From Solibacillus sp. FSL W7-1464 (GTDB taxonomy: Bacteria; Bacillota; Bacilli; Bacillales_A; Planococcaceae), in the NCBI RefSeq assembly GCF_038004425.1, contig NZ_JBBORC010000001.1, positions 1,527,001-1,591,000 of the forward strand: a DNA stretch of 64,000 nucleotides, written 5' to 3'. A program made the position numbers and the translations under genes. This document shows, piece by piece, positions 28,278 to 38,260 of this stretch; position 1 is the stretch's first letter; each line of letters starts with the position of its first letter. Below the pieces are notes generated by a model. It was not told the origin of the DNA and searched no databases. It was given only the letters and a program-made list of their open reading frames with translations.

Positions 28278-29255
28278 TTGAAAGCAATACGTATTAATCA
28301 ATTTGGAACATCTGAAAATCTAGTAGTGGAGCAAACAGATATATCTACACCATCTGAAAATGAAGTACTGATAAGCCTTCATGCAGCAGGTGTGAATCCT
28401 AGTGATGTATATACATCTACAGGTACATATGCGATTAAACCGAACCTGCCATATACACCAGGTCTGGACGGGGCTGGGATTGTTGAACAAGTTGGAAAAC
28501 AAGTGACAAACGTAAAAGCAGGAGACCGTGTATTTGTCGCAAGCTTGCCGAATGGTAAGTCGACTGGTACATTAGCGCAACAGATTGTTTGTGAAAGCCG
28601 CTTTGTTCACCCAATTCCGGAGCAAATTTCATTTGAGCAGGGAGCCGCGTTAGGGATTCCGGCATTGACAGCGTACAGAGCATTGGTAGGAAGAGCAAAA
28701 GTGAAATCAGGACAAACGGTTTTCATTCACGGAGCAAGTGGGGCAGTGGGTTTGCAGGCTGTTCAAATTGCAAAAGCTCTAGGAGCAAAAGTAATTGGAA
28801 CGGCAAGCCGTGATTCCGGGAAACAACTTGTAAAAGAAGCGGGCGCGGATGTTGTACTTGATCATATTAAAGAAGAAACTATTGAAACTGTACTTGATGC
28901 CAATGACGGCAAAGGTCCGGATATCATTATCGAATTTCTGGCAAACGAAAATCTGCAAACCGATTTACAGATGCTAGCCAAGCACGGTGTCATCGTTATC
29001 GTCGGAAACCGCGGGGAAATTGAAGTTAATCCTCGTTTTGTGATGCAAAAAGAATGTGATGTACGTGGAATGGTTCTGTTTAATGTATCGGCAGAGGAAC
29101 ACCAGGAACTGATTTATGGTGTGGCAAAGCTGCTGGAAACAGAACAGTTAAAGCCTGTTGTAGGTTACAGTTATCCATTGGAACAGGCTGGCAAGGCATT
29201 TGATGCAGTGATCAATGGGGAGCATAACGGTAAAGTTGTTATAAAAACTCAATAA
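28278..29255 (+). CDS. NADPH:quinone reductase, zeta-crystallin-like MDR family
   Basis: A 325-residue medium-chain dehydrogenase/reductase of the zinc-free quinone oxidoreductase group. The N-terminal GroES-like domain contains AAGVNPSDVY and the Rossmann fold contains the glycine-rich HGASGAVGLQAVQIAK. No structural zinc cysteine cluster is visible. It likely reduces quinones or enones with NADPH. TTG at 28278 fits the GGGGTGAAG site; the GTG at 28269 lies inside that site. A terminator follows. Confidence 0.9.
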   Translation: MKAIRINQFGTSENLVVEQTDISTPSENEVLISLHAAGVNPSDVYTSTGTYAIKPNLPYTPGLDGAGIVEQVGKQVTNVKAGDRVFVASLPNGKSTGTLAQQIVCESRFVHPIPEQISFEQGAALGIPALTAYRALVGRAKVKSGQTVFIHGASGAVGLQAVQIAKALGAKVIGTASRDSGKQLVKEAGADVVLDHIKEETIETVLDANDGKGPDIIIEFLANENLQTDLQMLAKHGVIVIVGNRGEIEVNPRFVMQKECDVRGMVLFNVSAEEHQELIYGVAKLLETEQLKPVVGYSYPLEQAGKAFDAVINGEHNGKVVIKTQ

Positions 29256-29265
29256 TACATCGTAG

Positions 29266-29298
29266 GGACTAGTATATATTGCTAGTCCTTTTTATCTG
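29266..29298 (+). terminator. Intrinsic terminator after the quinone reductase
   Basis: GGACTAG and CTAGTCC pair around a nine-base loop, followed by TTTTTAT. Confidence 0.8.
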
Positions 29299-29422
29299 AC
29301 CATTCTCATAAATAGAATCGATGCTTGTGATATTATTTTGTTTATTTGCAACTATTTAACAAATAGTTAACAAAGATTGTTATGATGGTTGTATAGAAAC
29401 GAGAGGGATAGGTAGCAAGTGA

Positions 29423-31261
29423 ATGGGATTTAAAGAGGAATTTAAGCGGGAAATGCGCAATGCCAAAAATGACATTGCAAAAGAAGTAGAAAAATATTGG
29501 GTCCTGGAGTATGACGGCCATCAAATAGAAGTAATGAATGGCATGATGAAAGAAGTTTTAAAGGTAGATGGCCAAATGATTGCACAAAATGTTCGGAAAT
29601 CAATATGGTCGCATCTTATGCCATTTTCAACAATGAAAGGAACTTTCCAATCAAAAAGTGGTAGGACACATAAAGTGTATGTAAAAATAGGCGGATTTGT
29701 TAAATTGAATATAACGGTAAAAGTGGATGGGAAACAGCTGCTCCATGAGGCTACGAAACTGCAATTTTTACCATGGGCAAATAAGGAGTATATAGTACCT
29801 TTCCTTGAAGAGCAATTCCAGCAGAATCAGCAGCTAATAACAAAGGAGTTGCCGGATGACGAGTTTTTATATGATGAACATCATCCGAAATTTGTACCAG
29901 GATTTGCAGACCAGCTTCATCAGGAGGCAGTAACGCCATTTTATACGAAAAAGCTGATCAAGCTATTTTTAGAACAGGTCGCAAATCCGACTGATCAAAC
30001 ACGGAAAACAACCTACGAAAAAATTAAAGATGAGAAGGTCATCAGTTATTTCCATGAATTTCTGGAACTGTTTTATGAAGCTGAAAAAGATGAAGTCCGA
30101 GTGAAAGATGAGGCGATTTGGCTTCTTGAACATGCGGCACATCGTGAAGTTTTGAAGTTCGCGCTTCTCGTGTTAGGTACACTCAAATGTGAAGAGTATA
30201 AGGAACGTTTGAAAGTGATTGCATTACATGAAGAATTCACCGGAGTAGCCTTATTTGCGATAAAAAACGGCACAACAAACAGTAATGAGACGGTGTGGCA
30301 TATTGCGCAAAATGTTTCGGACTGGGGTAAACTCGAAGCACTGAATTTTCTGGATGCCTCAAATGAAGATATCAGACAATGGATATTGCTGGAAGGGTTG
30401 AAAAATACCGTACCGGGTAATGCTTCGGCATTGATGTGTGCTGAAAAAGGAAAGCTTGATATTGAATTGCACGAAAAAATTATTTCCGGGAAAATATTTG
30501 ACAGTGCAGGGACAATAATAGTAGCTCTTTTATACGATGGGGCTTATCAAACAATGGAGGAATATGAGTATGCAGGTCAAGTACTGATGCGCTATACACA
30601 TCATGCGAAAACCCATTGCATGACACTGAGCCAATTTTTTATTTTGACACAAATATATGAGTACTTGCAATATGATGAAGAAACATGGGAAGATCGCTTT
30701 TCTTCTAACTGGAAACCGCATGAAAAGCGTACAGTAGAAGAAAATATCGAAGTAATTGCCCAAAATCGATTATGGTTGCAGGAAGCATTGGAAATACTGC
30801 AAAACGACCAAGAGAATGAGGAAAAGGCGTTAGCAATAGCCAAATATTATAAAGCAGATATTACGGACATCGTATTCGAAAAATTAAACAATCATCCTGA
30901 AAATGTGCAATATTATTATTCTTTATTTGCAGTGAAGGATACGCAAATTATCGAACGGCTAATAGGAATTACGCATTCTTTCGGAGATTTCAATGAACTG
31001 ACGAATAATCAGAAAGTTGTTGTTTTATCGCTTATTGAAGAATTGGATCAGTATAATGGCGTTGGTATGGATTTCATTGGGCAAGCACTAAAAACTAACG
31101 ACGGCCATTTGCAGTATATGGCGATTCAGTCATTGCATTCATACGATCGTGTGCATTGGCAAGGTACGGAAGTCAATCAACTTGTTGTTCGTTATGCAAA
31201 AGAATCAAAAGATCCGGATGTGAAGGAAATCGCCAAGCAATTGCTTGCGGTAAATGAATAG
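29423..31261 (+). CDS. Unrecognised 612-residue protein, beta-rich N-domain plus helical repeats
   Basis: I do not recognise this gene. It has no signal peptide or membrane segment, so it is cytoplasmic. Residues 1-125 look like a beta-sandwich (alternating strands around YWVLEYDGHQIEVMNG and HKVYVKIGGFVKLNITVKVDG). From about residue 160 to the end it is strongly alpha-helical with repeated helix pairs of HEAT/ARM character, for example DEAIWLLEHAAHREVLKFAL and the closing HLQYMAIQSLHSYDRVHW. Such an arrangement suggests a protein-protein scaffold. ATG at 29423 has only a weak ribosome site. Monocistronic. Confidence 0.7.
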   Translation: MGFKEEFKREMRNAKNDIAKEVEKYWVLEYDGHQIEVMNGMMKEVLKVDGQMIAQNVRKSIWSHLMPFSTMKGTFQSKSGRTHKVYVKIGGFVKLNITVKVDGKQLLHEATKLQFLPWANKEYIVPFLEEQFQQNQQLITKELPDDEFLYDEHHPKFVPGFADQLHQEAVTPFYTKKLIKLFLEQVANPTDQTRKTTYEKIKDEKVISYFHEFLELFYEAEKDEVRVKDEAIWLLEHAAHREVLKFALLVLGTLKCEEYKERLKVIALHEEFTGVALFAIKNGTTNSNETVWHIAQNVSDWGKLEALNFLDASNEDIRQWILLEGLKNTVPGNASALMCAEKGKLDIELHEKIISGKIFDSAGTIIVALLYDGAYQTMEEYEYAGQVLMRYTHHAKTHCMTLSQFFILTQIYEYLQYDEETWEDRFSSNWKPHEKRTVEENIEVIAQNRLWLQEALEILQNDQENEEKALAIAKYYKADITDIVFEKLNNHPENVQYYYSLFAVKDTQIIERLIGITHSFGDFNELTNNQKVVVLSLIEELDQYNGVGMDFIGQALKTNDGHLQYMAIQSLHSYDRVHWQGTEVNQLVVRYAKESKDPDVKEIAKQLLAVNE

Positions 31262-31389
31262 GTTACGCTGTTTGAAAATTCGAAGTGCTGGTACAGGCTT
31301 CGAATTTTTGTTAGGCCAAGCTTCAAATGTTTACTGACAAGTACAGAGGGAATATTTTTTAATAAGTCGATTTATAAAGGAGTTTGATT

Positions 31390-32817
31390 ATGCTAAATCA
31401 TACAAAACAATACATCAATGGGGAATGGGTTGAATCTACTGGAACAGATATAATTGAAGTAATTAACCCTGCGACAGAGGAAGTAGTAGGTAAGATTAGC
31501 AGCGGAACAAAAGAAGATGTGAATCGAGCGGTCAAGGCGGCGAAAGAGGCATTCCCTTCCTTTTCAAAAATGACGGTGGAAGAGCGAATAAAACTTTTGG
31601 AAGCTATTGCTGAAGAATATGAAAATCGTAAAGACGATTTAGTGAAAATAATGACCGCGGAATTAGGTGCGCCTATTACAAAATCGGAGGATATCCATTA
31701 TAAGATGGGGCTTACGCACTTTAAAGAGGCGGCAGAACAGTTGAAAACGTTCAAGTTTACCGAAGAAAGAGAGAAATCATATATTCGAAAAGAACCGGTT
31801 GGCGTAGCTGGACTGATTACACCATGGAATTTCCCTACAAATCAGATTTCCACAAAGATTGCCAGTGCTTTGGCGGCCGGTTGTACAATGGTAGCAAAAC
31901 CGGCTTCCCAAACACCATTTTCAGCAGTTATTCTGGCGGAAATTCTGGATAAAGCGGGTGTTCCGCAAGGCGTCTTTAATCTTGTCAACGGCTCGGGTTC
32001 AACAGTAGGTGAAGCAATCAGTACTCATCCGGATGTGGATATTGTATCGTTTACCGGTTCTGGTGAAGTGGGCAGCGGATTAATGAAGAATGCGGCAGAA
32101 GGTATTAAAAATATTTCATTGGAACTTGGCGGCAAATCGCCATTCGTTATTTTAAAAGATGCGGACGTAAAGGAAGCGGCAAAAACAGCATTAGGTCAAA
32201 TTGCTATGAATACAGGGCAAGTATGCTCAGCTGCTACACGCATGATCGTACCGGAAGAAATGCATGATGAATTCATTGAAGCAATGAAAGAACTAGTCGC
32301 GGAATTTCCGGTAGGGGATCCACAGGATGAAAATACATTTATGGGTCCGCAAGTTTCAAAAGACCAATGGGAGACCGTTCAATCCTACATTAAAAAAGGT
32401 GAGGAAGAAGGAGCAACCATTGCAATCGGCGGCCCTGGCAGACCGGCTGGAATCGAAAAAGGATTCTTCTCGCAAATTACGGTATTTACGAATGTGAAAA
32501 ACGATATGACCATTGCACAGGAAGAAATCTTTGGTCCGGTTATGTCGGTCATTAAGTATAAAGATTTAGACGAAGCAATTGATATTGCCAATGATACAAT
32601 TTATGGACTTGCCGGTTATGTATTCGGAAATGATAAAGATGAGCTGAAAAAAGTCGCTATATCAATCCGAGCCGGGCAAATCCGTATTAACAATAGTGAA
32701 ACAGATCGTTCGGCACCATTTGGCGGATTTAAACACTCTGGTATCGGCCGTGAATGGGGCGATTATGGGATCGAGGAATTTCTTGAGCCAAAAGCGATTA
32801 TGGGAATGCCATTTTAA
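31390..32817 (+). CDS. NAD(P)-dependent aldehyde dehydrogenase
   Basis: A 475-residue aldehyde dehydrogenase oxidising an aldehyde to the acid. The general-base Glu is in LELGGKSPF (about residue 245) and the catalytic Cys in GQVCSAATR (about 279); TPWNFPTNQ and FTGSGEVG line the cofactor site. The substrate is not determinable. ATG at 31390 follows AAAGGAG. A terminator and then the second 21-bp repeat array follow. Confidence 0.93.
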   Translation: MLNHTKQYINGEWVESTGTDIIEVINPATEEVVGKISSGTKEDVNRAVKAAKEAFPSFSKMTVEERIKLLEAIAEEYENRKDDLVKIMTAELGAPITKSEDIHYKMGLTHFKEAAEQLKTFKFTEEREKSYIRKEPVGVAGLITPWNFPTNQISTKIASALAAGCTMVAKPASQTPFSAVILAEILDKAGVPQGVFNLVNGSGSTVGEAISTHPDVDIVSFTGSGEVGSGLMKNAAEGIKNISLELGGKSPFVILKDADVKEAAKTALGQIAMNTGQVCSAATRMIVPEEMHDEFIEAMKELVAEFPVGDPQDENTFMGPQVSKDQWETVQSYIKKGEEEGATIAIGGPGRPAGIEKGFFSQITVFTNVKNDMTIAQEEIFGPVMSVIKYKDLDEAIDIANDTIYGLAGYVFGNDKDELKKVAISIRAGQIRINNSETDRSAPFGGFKHSGIGREWGDYGIEEFLEPKAIMGMPF

Positions 32818-32824
32818 TCGGAAA

Positions 32825-32864
32825 GCTGTCCAAGTGTTCGTAACTTGGGCAGCTTTTTGTTTTT
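32825..32864 (+). terminator. Intrinsic terminator after the aldehyde dehydrogenase
   Basis: AGCTGTCCAAGT and ACTTGGGCAGCT pair with one mismatch and are followed by TTTTTGTTTTT. Confidence 0.85.
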
Positions 32865-32884
32865 AGGTGTACCGGGGAGGGATT

Positions 32885-33038
32885 TTATTAGAAAAGTTGG
32901 GTAGTATAGTAGAAGAAGTGCGTTTGTTATTTGAAGATTTGAGGGGGATATTAGAAAATCATCAAATATATTAGAACGTCGGCAGTTTATTAGAACAAAT
33001 AATAATATAATAGCAGATTTATGAATTTATTAGAAAAA
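32885..33038 (+). repeat. 21-bp periodic TTATTAGAA array (copy B)
   Basis: Eight cores start at 32885, 32906, 32927, 32948, 32968, 32987, 33007 and 33027 (steps 21, 21, 21, 20, 19, 20, 20). Three are perfect TTATTAGAA; the others are ATAGTAGAA, TTATTTGAA, ATATTAGAA (twice) and ATAATAGCA. Like copy A it opens with GGGATTTTATTAGAAAAGTT and follows a gene end. The rest of the gap to 33316 holds nothing I can identify. Confidence 0.88.
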
Positions 33039-33316
33039 CGGTACCCGACACCCCCGGAAAAATCAATTCAGATTCAAGTTATCCACAAGTAACTGAAAAT
33101 TCCAAAAATTATTGCGCGGGCAATAACTGCGCTTCTGCCCAAAATAATTTCCTGAATTCCCCTCTTGTTAATTAAAAATGAATTGATGTTTATTTCCTAT
33201 TACGCCTTCTTTCACTGATTCAATCAATCATTATGCCATTATTAGTTTTCTTTGTGTTATGAGTTTAACAAGTACAAAATTAAGTTGATTCGATGCAAAA
33301 TTCTTTCAAAACAGAA

Positions 33317-33349
33317 AATCTCCTGGAGAGAATGAACTCACAGGAGATT
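33317..33349 (-). terminator. Terminator of the organosulfur operon
   Basis: AATCTCCTG and CAGGAGATT form a nine-bp stem; on the minus strand it is followed by a T-rich stretch, downstream of the flavin monooxygenase gene. Confidence 0.75.
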
Positions 33350-33428
33350 GCAGCGGAAATTTTTATGGGAAATCAATTCATTGGGAAATAGGGGGAACTT
33401 CTTTTGCAATTTCGTAGCCAGTTTAGCA

Positions 33429-34784
33429 TTAAATTTGTAAGCTCACTTGCTCCCTATTCTTTTTAAAGTGGTTTCTTTCTGGCCGGACCAGGCCTAAATG
33501 CTCGCGTAGCGTATTACCTTCATACTCTTCGCGGAAAAGACCACGTTTTTGAAGTTCAGGGATCACTAAATCCACAAAATTGTTTAAATGATCGGGCAAG
33601 ACCGGTGGCATAATATTAAACCCATCGCAAGCATATTCATTAAACCAAAGTTCCAGTAGATCTGCCAGTTGCGCAGGTGTGCCGACAAATTCCAGATGAC
33701 CCCGCGCTCCATGCATTTTACGACCGAGTTGGGCTATGGAAAGATTCGCTTCACGCGCGGAGTCTATAAATAACTGGATCCGGCTCTTCATCGCATTAGA
33801 TTGTGCAGCTAAGTCAGGCAGCTCAGGAAGGGGACCATTTGCCGGATAGTCGGACAAATCAATTCCTAAAAAAGCGGAAACGGTTTTCAAAGCATCTTCA
33901 TCCGAAATTAATTGGTTGAGCTCTTCATATTTTGCCCAAGCAGCTTCTTCTGTTTCGGCAATAATCGGTGAAATGCCGGGCATGATTTTGATGCTGCTTG
34001 GATCACGGTTTTCCTCAGCCAATTTCGCCTGGAGTTTCTTATAAAATGCTTTTGAACTTTCCAGTGATTGACTTGCAGTAAAGACCACTTCACCGGTTTT
34101 CGCGGCGAAGGCAATCCCAGCTTCGGACCCCCCTGCTACAACGAGTACCGGATAGCCTTGCGGTGGACGGGGAACATTTAATGGTCCACGTGATGCATAC
34201 CATTCTCCTTTATAATTTATTTCCTTAACGGAGCCTGGTTTTAAAAAAGATCGATTTTCCTTGTCGTTAATGATTGCATCGTCTTCCCAGCTATCCCATA
34301 GATTACGTGCCAAATCTACATATTCTTCCGCCATTTTATATCGAAGCCCATGCTCAGGATGTTTATCTTTCCCAAAGTTCTGTGCTTCGGTATTATGCTG
34401 TGATGTAACAATATTCCATGCTGCCCGTCCCCGGCTAATATGGTCCAATGTCGCAAATCGTCTGGCAAGATGGAACGGTTCGTTGTATGTTGTAGAACAT
34501 GTAGCTGTTAATCCTAATTTTTTGGTGTGACCGGCGATTGCTGATAAGAGAGTGACAGGGTCAAGCATACCGGATGCCGTTTGTTCAGCCCCTGAAACGT
34601 GGAGATAATCCGCCAGAAACATCATATCGAATTTACCACGCTCGGCAGTTTTTGCGACTTGAATGAAGTAATCAATATCAAATGGATTATGGCCAGATCC
34701 AGACGGATGCCGCCAACTTTCACTATGATGACCGCTATAATAAATAAATGCACCTAAACTTAATTTTCCTTCTCTTTTACTCAT
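33429..34784 (-). CDS. FMN-dependent monooxygenase, NtaA/SnaA/DszA family
   Basis: A 451-residue luciferase-like flavin monooxygenase using FMNH2 from a separate reductase. The opening LSLGAFIYYSGHHSESWRHP and the later DHISRGRAAWNIVTS are family signatures (subgroup with nitrilotriacetate and dibenzothiophene-sulfone monooxygenases). It is the last gene of the operon with an SsuABC-type transporter, so desulfonation or C-S cleavage of an imported organosulfur compound is the likely job. ATG at 34784 follows AAGGGGG. Confidence 0.9.
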   Translation of the reverse strand: MSKREGKLSLGAFIYYSGHHSESWRHPSGSGHNPFDIDYFIQVAKTAERGKFDMMFLADYLHVSGAEQTASGMLDPVTLLSAIAGHTKKLGLTATCSTTYNEPFHLARRFATLDHISRGRAAWNIVTSQHNTEAQNFGKDKHPEHGLRYKMAEEYVDLARNLWDSWEDDAIINDKENRSFLKPGSVKEINYKGEWYASRGPLNVPRPPQGYPVLVVAGGSEAGIAFAAKTGEVVFTASQSLESSKAFYKKLQAKLAEENRDPSSIKIMPGISPIIAETEEAAWAKYEELNQLISDEDALKTVSAFLGIDLSDYPANGPLPELPDLAAQSNAMKSRIQLFIDSAREANLSIAQLGRKMHGARGHLEFVGTPAQLADLLELWFNEYACDGFNIMPPVLPDHLNNFVDLVIPELQKRGLFREEYEGNTLREHLGLVRPERNHFKKNREQVSLQI

Positions 34785-34797
34785 TTAAAATTCCCCC

Positions 34798-35610
34798 TTA
34801 ACCTTTGTATGTGTCACGCCATTTTAAGGCGCGCTTTTCAATTGAACCGACTAGCGAATCTGTTAACTTGCCTAGGATAATAAATATAATTAGTCCGACA
34901 AAGACAATGTCCGTTTGGGAATAGGCGCGGGCATCCTGAATCATATAGCCGACCCCCGCACTTGCACCCATCATTTCGCTCACAACGAGGACGAGCCAAG
35001 ACGTTCCCATTGCCAGACGAAGACCGAGTAGTATATTAGGCATCGCAGAAGGGAAGATCAGCTTCCTCAGCTTATCCTTAAAGGAATATTGTAAAATACC
35101 GGTTACTTCAAAAAGTTTTTGATCAACAAGACGAATCCCTAAAAAAATATTGACGTATACCGGGAAAAATGCGCCAAGAGCGATCATCAAAACTTTGCCG
35201 AATTCCCCAACCCCAAACCACAGGATAAAAAGCGGAATGAGCGATAACAGTGGTACTGTTCGTAGCATTTGAAGAGATGGGTCAATAATCTGCTGGACAA
35301 TTTTACTGAAGCCTGTTGCAACACCTAGAATAATGGCAGTGACAGTACCTAACAGAAAGCCAAGTACTACCCTTTGTCCACTGGCAAGTAAATGCACATG
35401 CAATTCCCCGTTTGCTGATAAAAGCCAGAAAGTCGATAAAATTTTAAGCGGTGTCGGTAAAATATGCTCTTCTACGACACCGAACGTACCGGCCAATTGC
35501 CAAAGCAATAAGATGGAGACTGGAAAATAGAGCGGATATAAAATATGATGGAATTTTTCCAATGGCCAATTACGCTTTACTTCCACTGTTTCCTTCGATA
35601 GTAGTGTCAT
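34798..35610 (-). CDS. ssuC: ABC transporter permease, SsuC type (second copy)
   Basis: A 270-residue inner-membrane permease with about six helices and the EAA-like loop around LPNILLGLRLAMGTSWLVLVVSEMM. It imports sulfonates or related organosulfur compounds together with the ATPase and lipoprotein encoded upstream. The ATG is directly adjacent to the stop of the other permease gene. The two permeases are paralogues (similar EAA loops and the shared FILWFG-GE block), so the transporter may be a permease heterodimer. Confidence 0.9.
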   Translation of the reverse strand: MTLLSKETVEVKRNWPLEKFHHILYPLYFPVSILLLWQLAGTFGVVEEHILPTPLKILSTFWLLSANGELHVHLLASGQRVVLGFLLGTVTAIILGVATGFSKIVQQIIDPSLQMLRTVPLLSLIPLFILWFGVGEFGKVLMIALGAFFPVYVNIFLGIRLVDQKLFEVTGILQYSFKDKLRKLIFPSAMPNILLGLRLAMGTSWLVLVVSEMMGASAGVGYMIQDARAYSQTDIVFVGLIIFIILGKLTDSLVGSIEKRALKWRDTYKG

Positions 35611-36432
35611 TTATTTCCCTCCTTCGAAATTGCTCTGCCATTTTAATAATTTTTTCTCCACTGTAAGAACAATAAAATCGGATAACTTGCCGAGAGATGC
35701 AAAGATAATAATTCCCACAAAAACAGTAGTTATAATCGACATGGAACGTGCATCATTTATTAAATATCCGATGCCTTGAGTTGAGCCCATCATTTCCGCG
35801 ACTACCAACCCGAGCCATGCAACTCCTACTGACAAACGCAAACCTAGTAAAATATGCGGGAGCGCGGACGGGATAATCAGTTTTATGACGAGCTGTCTTC
35901 TATTAAACTGCAGTACACGCGCTACTTCGAATAACTTGCTGTCGGCTGAGCGAATTCCTAAAAAAGTATTTATATACAGCGGGAAAAAGGCACCTTTTGC
36001 GATCAGTAATAGTTTTGATGTTTCCCCAAAGCCAAACCATAAAATAAAAAGCGGGGCAATTGCCAGATGCGGTAACATGCGAATCATTTGAATCGTTGGA
36101 TCAAATGCACGCTGGCTTTTATAGGAAAAGCCAACAATGAGTCCTAGCAATAACCCGAGAGAACCGCCAATAGCCAGACCGGCCAATGCTCGTATAACGG
36201 ATACTTGGAGATGGCCGAGTAAATGCTGTTGTTGCAGTAAATAAATGAACTCATTCCAAATAGCTGTTGGAGCAGGGAGCAGAAGTGGGTTTAAATAGCC
36301 ATTATGTCCTGCCCATTCCCAAAGTATGATTAAGCCAACAGGTAGGAGTGCACCAAGCAGCAGCTGCCGGCTCCTGGCAGTAAAAGCGGTTTTCTTCCTG
36401 TCTTTAGTAAGAGTTTTATTAAGTGTTACCAT
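35611..36432 (-). CDS. ssuC: ABC transporter permease, SsuC type (first copy)
   Basis: A 273-residue permease with a basic N-terminus, six helices and an EAA loop (LPHILLGLRLSVGVAWLGLVVAEMM). A tandem paralogue of the permease downstream. The presence of two ssuC-like genes is unusual for the B. subtilis-type ssuBACD layout, which has one. It lies between the binding-protein gene and the second permease, all on the minus strand with short gaps. Confidence 0.9.
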   Translation of the reverse strand: MVTLNKTLTKDRKKTAFTARSRQLLLGALLPVGLIILWEWAGHNGYLNPLLLPAPTAIWNEFIYLLQQQHLLGHLQVSVIRALAGLAIGGSLGLLLGLIVGFSYKSQRAFDPTIQMIRMLPHLAIAPLFILWFGFGETSKLLLIAKGAFFPLYINTFLGIRSADSKLFEVARVLQFNRRQLVIKLIIPSALPHILLGLRLSVGVAWLGLVVAEMMGSTQGIGYLINDARSMSIITTVFVGIIIFASLGKLSDFIVLTVEKKLLKWQSNFEGGK

Positions 36433-36453
36433 GACAGCACCTCCTCAAAAGAA

Positions 36454-37449
36454 TTATTTAACGGCTTCCTTATAAAAGCGATTGTCGAATACTTCGGAAA
36501 CATCGACTTTTTGACGAATGGTCCCAAGTTCATACTGGAAATCTGCCGTTTTTTGGTGTTCCTCAATAATTGCATCCTCTACTAAAATATTTATACTTTT
36601 TGACCGTTGCCTTGTTTGCTCCATCAACGTTACTGGTAGGTTACGTTCTTTCGCATAGCGTTCCACTGCCTCGTCTTCGTTTGCTGTTTCCCATGCCAAA
36701 AGTTCATTTACTGTTTTTAAATAAGTTACAACGAGTTCAGGATGTTCTTCAGCAAATTTTGACCGTGCAATCGTGTATGAAGGGGAGAGAAGACCGACTG
36801 TTTCTCCGTCTGCTATGATTGTTCCTTTTTCGGAAAGTGTATTAATTGTTAAGTAAGGTTCCCAAATTGCCCATGCATCCACACCCCCTGAATCAAATGC
36901 GGCTTGTGCTTCATCAGGGTTTAAATTGATTAACTCCACTTCATCTGCATTGATATTTTGTTTATCAAAGCTTCGTAAAATAAAATCATAGGCATTCGTA
37001 CCTTTACCGACGGCGATTTTTTTACCTTTCAGCTCTTCCAACGAAGTAATGCCGCTTGATGACTGGACAATAACACCTACGTTTTTCTTTCCTTCCAGTG
37101 TTTGAGAAATAATCTTAAATGGAATATTGGCCGCTTGTGCTGTAATGACAGGCATATTGCCAAGTCCGGCAAAATCCAATTTGTTCGAGGCAATTGCTTC
37201 TGTCATCGGAGGGCCGCTTTGGAATTCCACCCATTCTACCGTTGCACCGTACGAGGCAAATGCCTCTTCAAATAATTGATCTTCTTGTGCCTTTCCAAAC
37301 AGGCCGCCACTACCTTGAACACCGATTCGAACGACTACATCATTACTACTTGAGGATGCTTTTGTTGTTTTTGAAGATTCATCACTTGCGCACGCTGCCA
37401 ACAGGAAGGTGAAAGCTACTACTAAAAATGTTAATAACTGTTTTTTCAT
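36454..37449 (-). CDS. ssuA: Organosulfur/sulfonate ABC transporter substrate-binding lipoprotein, SsuA type
   Basis: A 331-residue lipoprotein: signal peptide with lipobox LLAAC (Cys about residue 20), a Ser-rich linker, then a periplasmic-binding-protein-II fold of the aliphatic sulfonate/nitrate/taurine class. SGGVDAWAIWEPYL is the typical ligand-pocket segment. It captures the substrate outside the membrane. ATG follows AAAAGGAGAG. Confidence 0.9.
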   Translation of the reverse strand: MKKQLLTFLVVAFTFLLAACASDESSKTTKASSSSNDVVVRIGVQGSGGLFGKAQEDQLFEEAFASYGATVEWVEFQSGPPMTEAIASNKLDFAGLGNMPVITAQAANIPFKIISQTLEGKKNVGVIVQSSSGITSLEELKGKKIAVGKGTNAYDFILRSFDKQNINADEVELINLNPDEAQAAFDSGGVDAWAIWEPYLTINTLSEKGTIIADGETVGLLSPSYTIARSKFAEEHPELVVTYLKTVNELLAWETANEDEAVERYAKERNLPVTLMEQTRQRSKSINILVEDAIIEEHQKTADFQYELGTIRQKVDVSEVFDNRFYKEAVK

Positions 37450-37464
37450 AAAAATTCTCTCCTT

Positions 37465-38241
37465 TTAAATTCCTGCACCAACTGTGTAGGATTCGTCTTC
37501 CACTTTTTCAAATTCGTTCAGTACATTGCGACGCATCTCCTGGAAGGAAATGGATGACCGCTTTCTCGGAAAAGAAAGCTCAATAGGCAAAATGGCTTTA
37601 ATATGTCCAGGTCGCGGATTCATAATGACAACCCGTTGTCCGAGGAACACGGCCTCATCCAAATCATGCGTTACAAAAATCATTGTTGTTTTGTTCTTCG
37701 TCCAAATATCGAGCAGTACTTCCTGCATATGTGAACGTGTGAATGCATCGAGTGCACCAAATGGTTCATCGAGCAGCAATACCTTTGGGTTTCTTAACAG
37801 TGCACGCGCAATGGACACGCGCTGTGCCATACCACCCGAAAGCTGTTTCGGATAGGCCGTTTCAAATCCCTCAAGCCTTACAAGTTGAATTAATTCATTT
37901 ACTTTTTGACGAACAGCAGGGTTTTTTAAGGATTGGTCACCTGCGATGTTTTTTTCCACTGTTAGCCAAGGGAAAAGGCGTGGTTCCTGAAAAATAAAAC
38001 CTTTCTCTAAACTGGGTCCCTTAATTGGTTTGTTGTCTAACTCAACACTGCCTTTATACGTTGTATCGAGACCTGCAATAATTTTAAGTAACGTACTTTT
38101 TCCGCATCCGCTAGGTCCTATAACTGTAATGAATTCACCTTGCTTAATTTGTAAATTTACATCTTTCAAAGCAATTACTTGTTCTGTGTTCGTTGTGAAT
38201 ATTTTGTTTAATGTTTGAATGTTTAACGCATGTTTTGTCAT
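37465..38241 (-). CDS. ssuB: ABC transporter ATP-binding protein, SsuB type
   Basis: A 258-residue ATPase of the nitrate/sulfonate/taurine importer group. Walker A is GPSGCGKST, the signature [15 protein letters not shown], and Walker [12 protein letters not shown] followed by the H-loop VTHDLDEAV. First gene of the operon ssuB-ssuA-ssuC-ssuC-monooxygenase. ATG at 38241 follows AAGGAGGG. Upstream lie a strong promoter and an exceptionally long hairpin that may control read-through. Confidence 0.93.
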   Translation of the reverse strand: MTKHALNIQTLNKIFTTNTEQVIALKDVNLQIKQGEFITVIGPSGCGKSTLLKIIAGLDTTYKGSVELDNKPIKGPSLEKGFIFQEPRLFPWLTVEKNIAGDQSLKNPAVRQKVNELIQLVRLEGFETAYPKQLSGGMAQRVSIARALLRNPKVLLLDEPFGALDAFTRSHMQEVLLDIWTKNKTTMIFVTHDLDEAVFLGQRVVIMNPRPGHIKAILPIELSFPRKRSSISFQEMRRNVLNEFEKVEDESYTVGAGI

Positions 38242-38260
38242 TATTTCCCTCCTTATTCAT

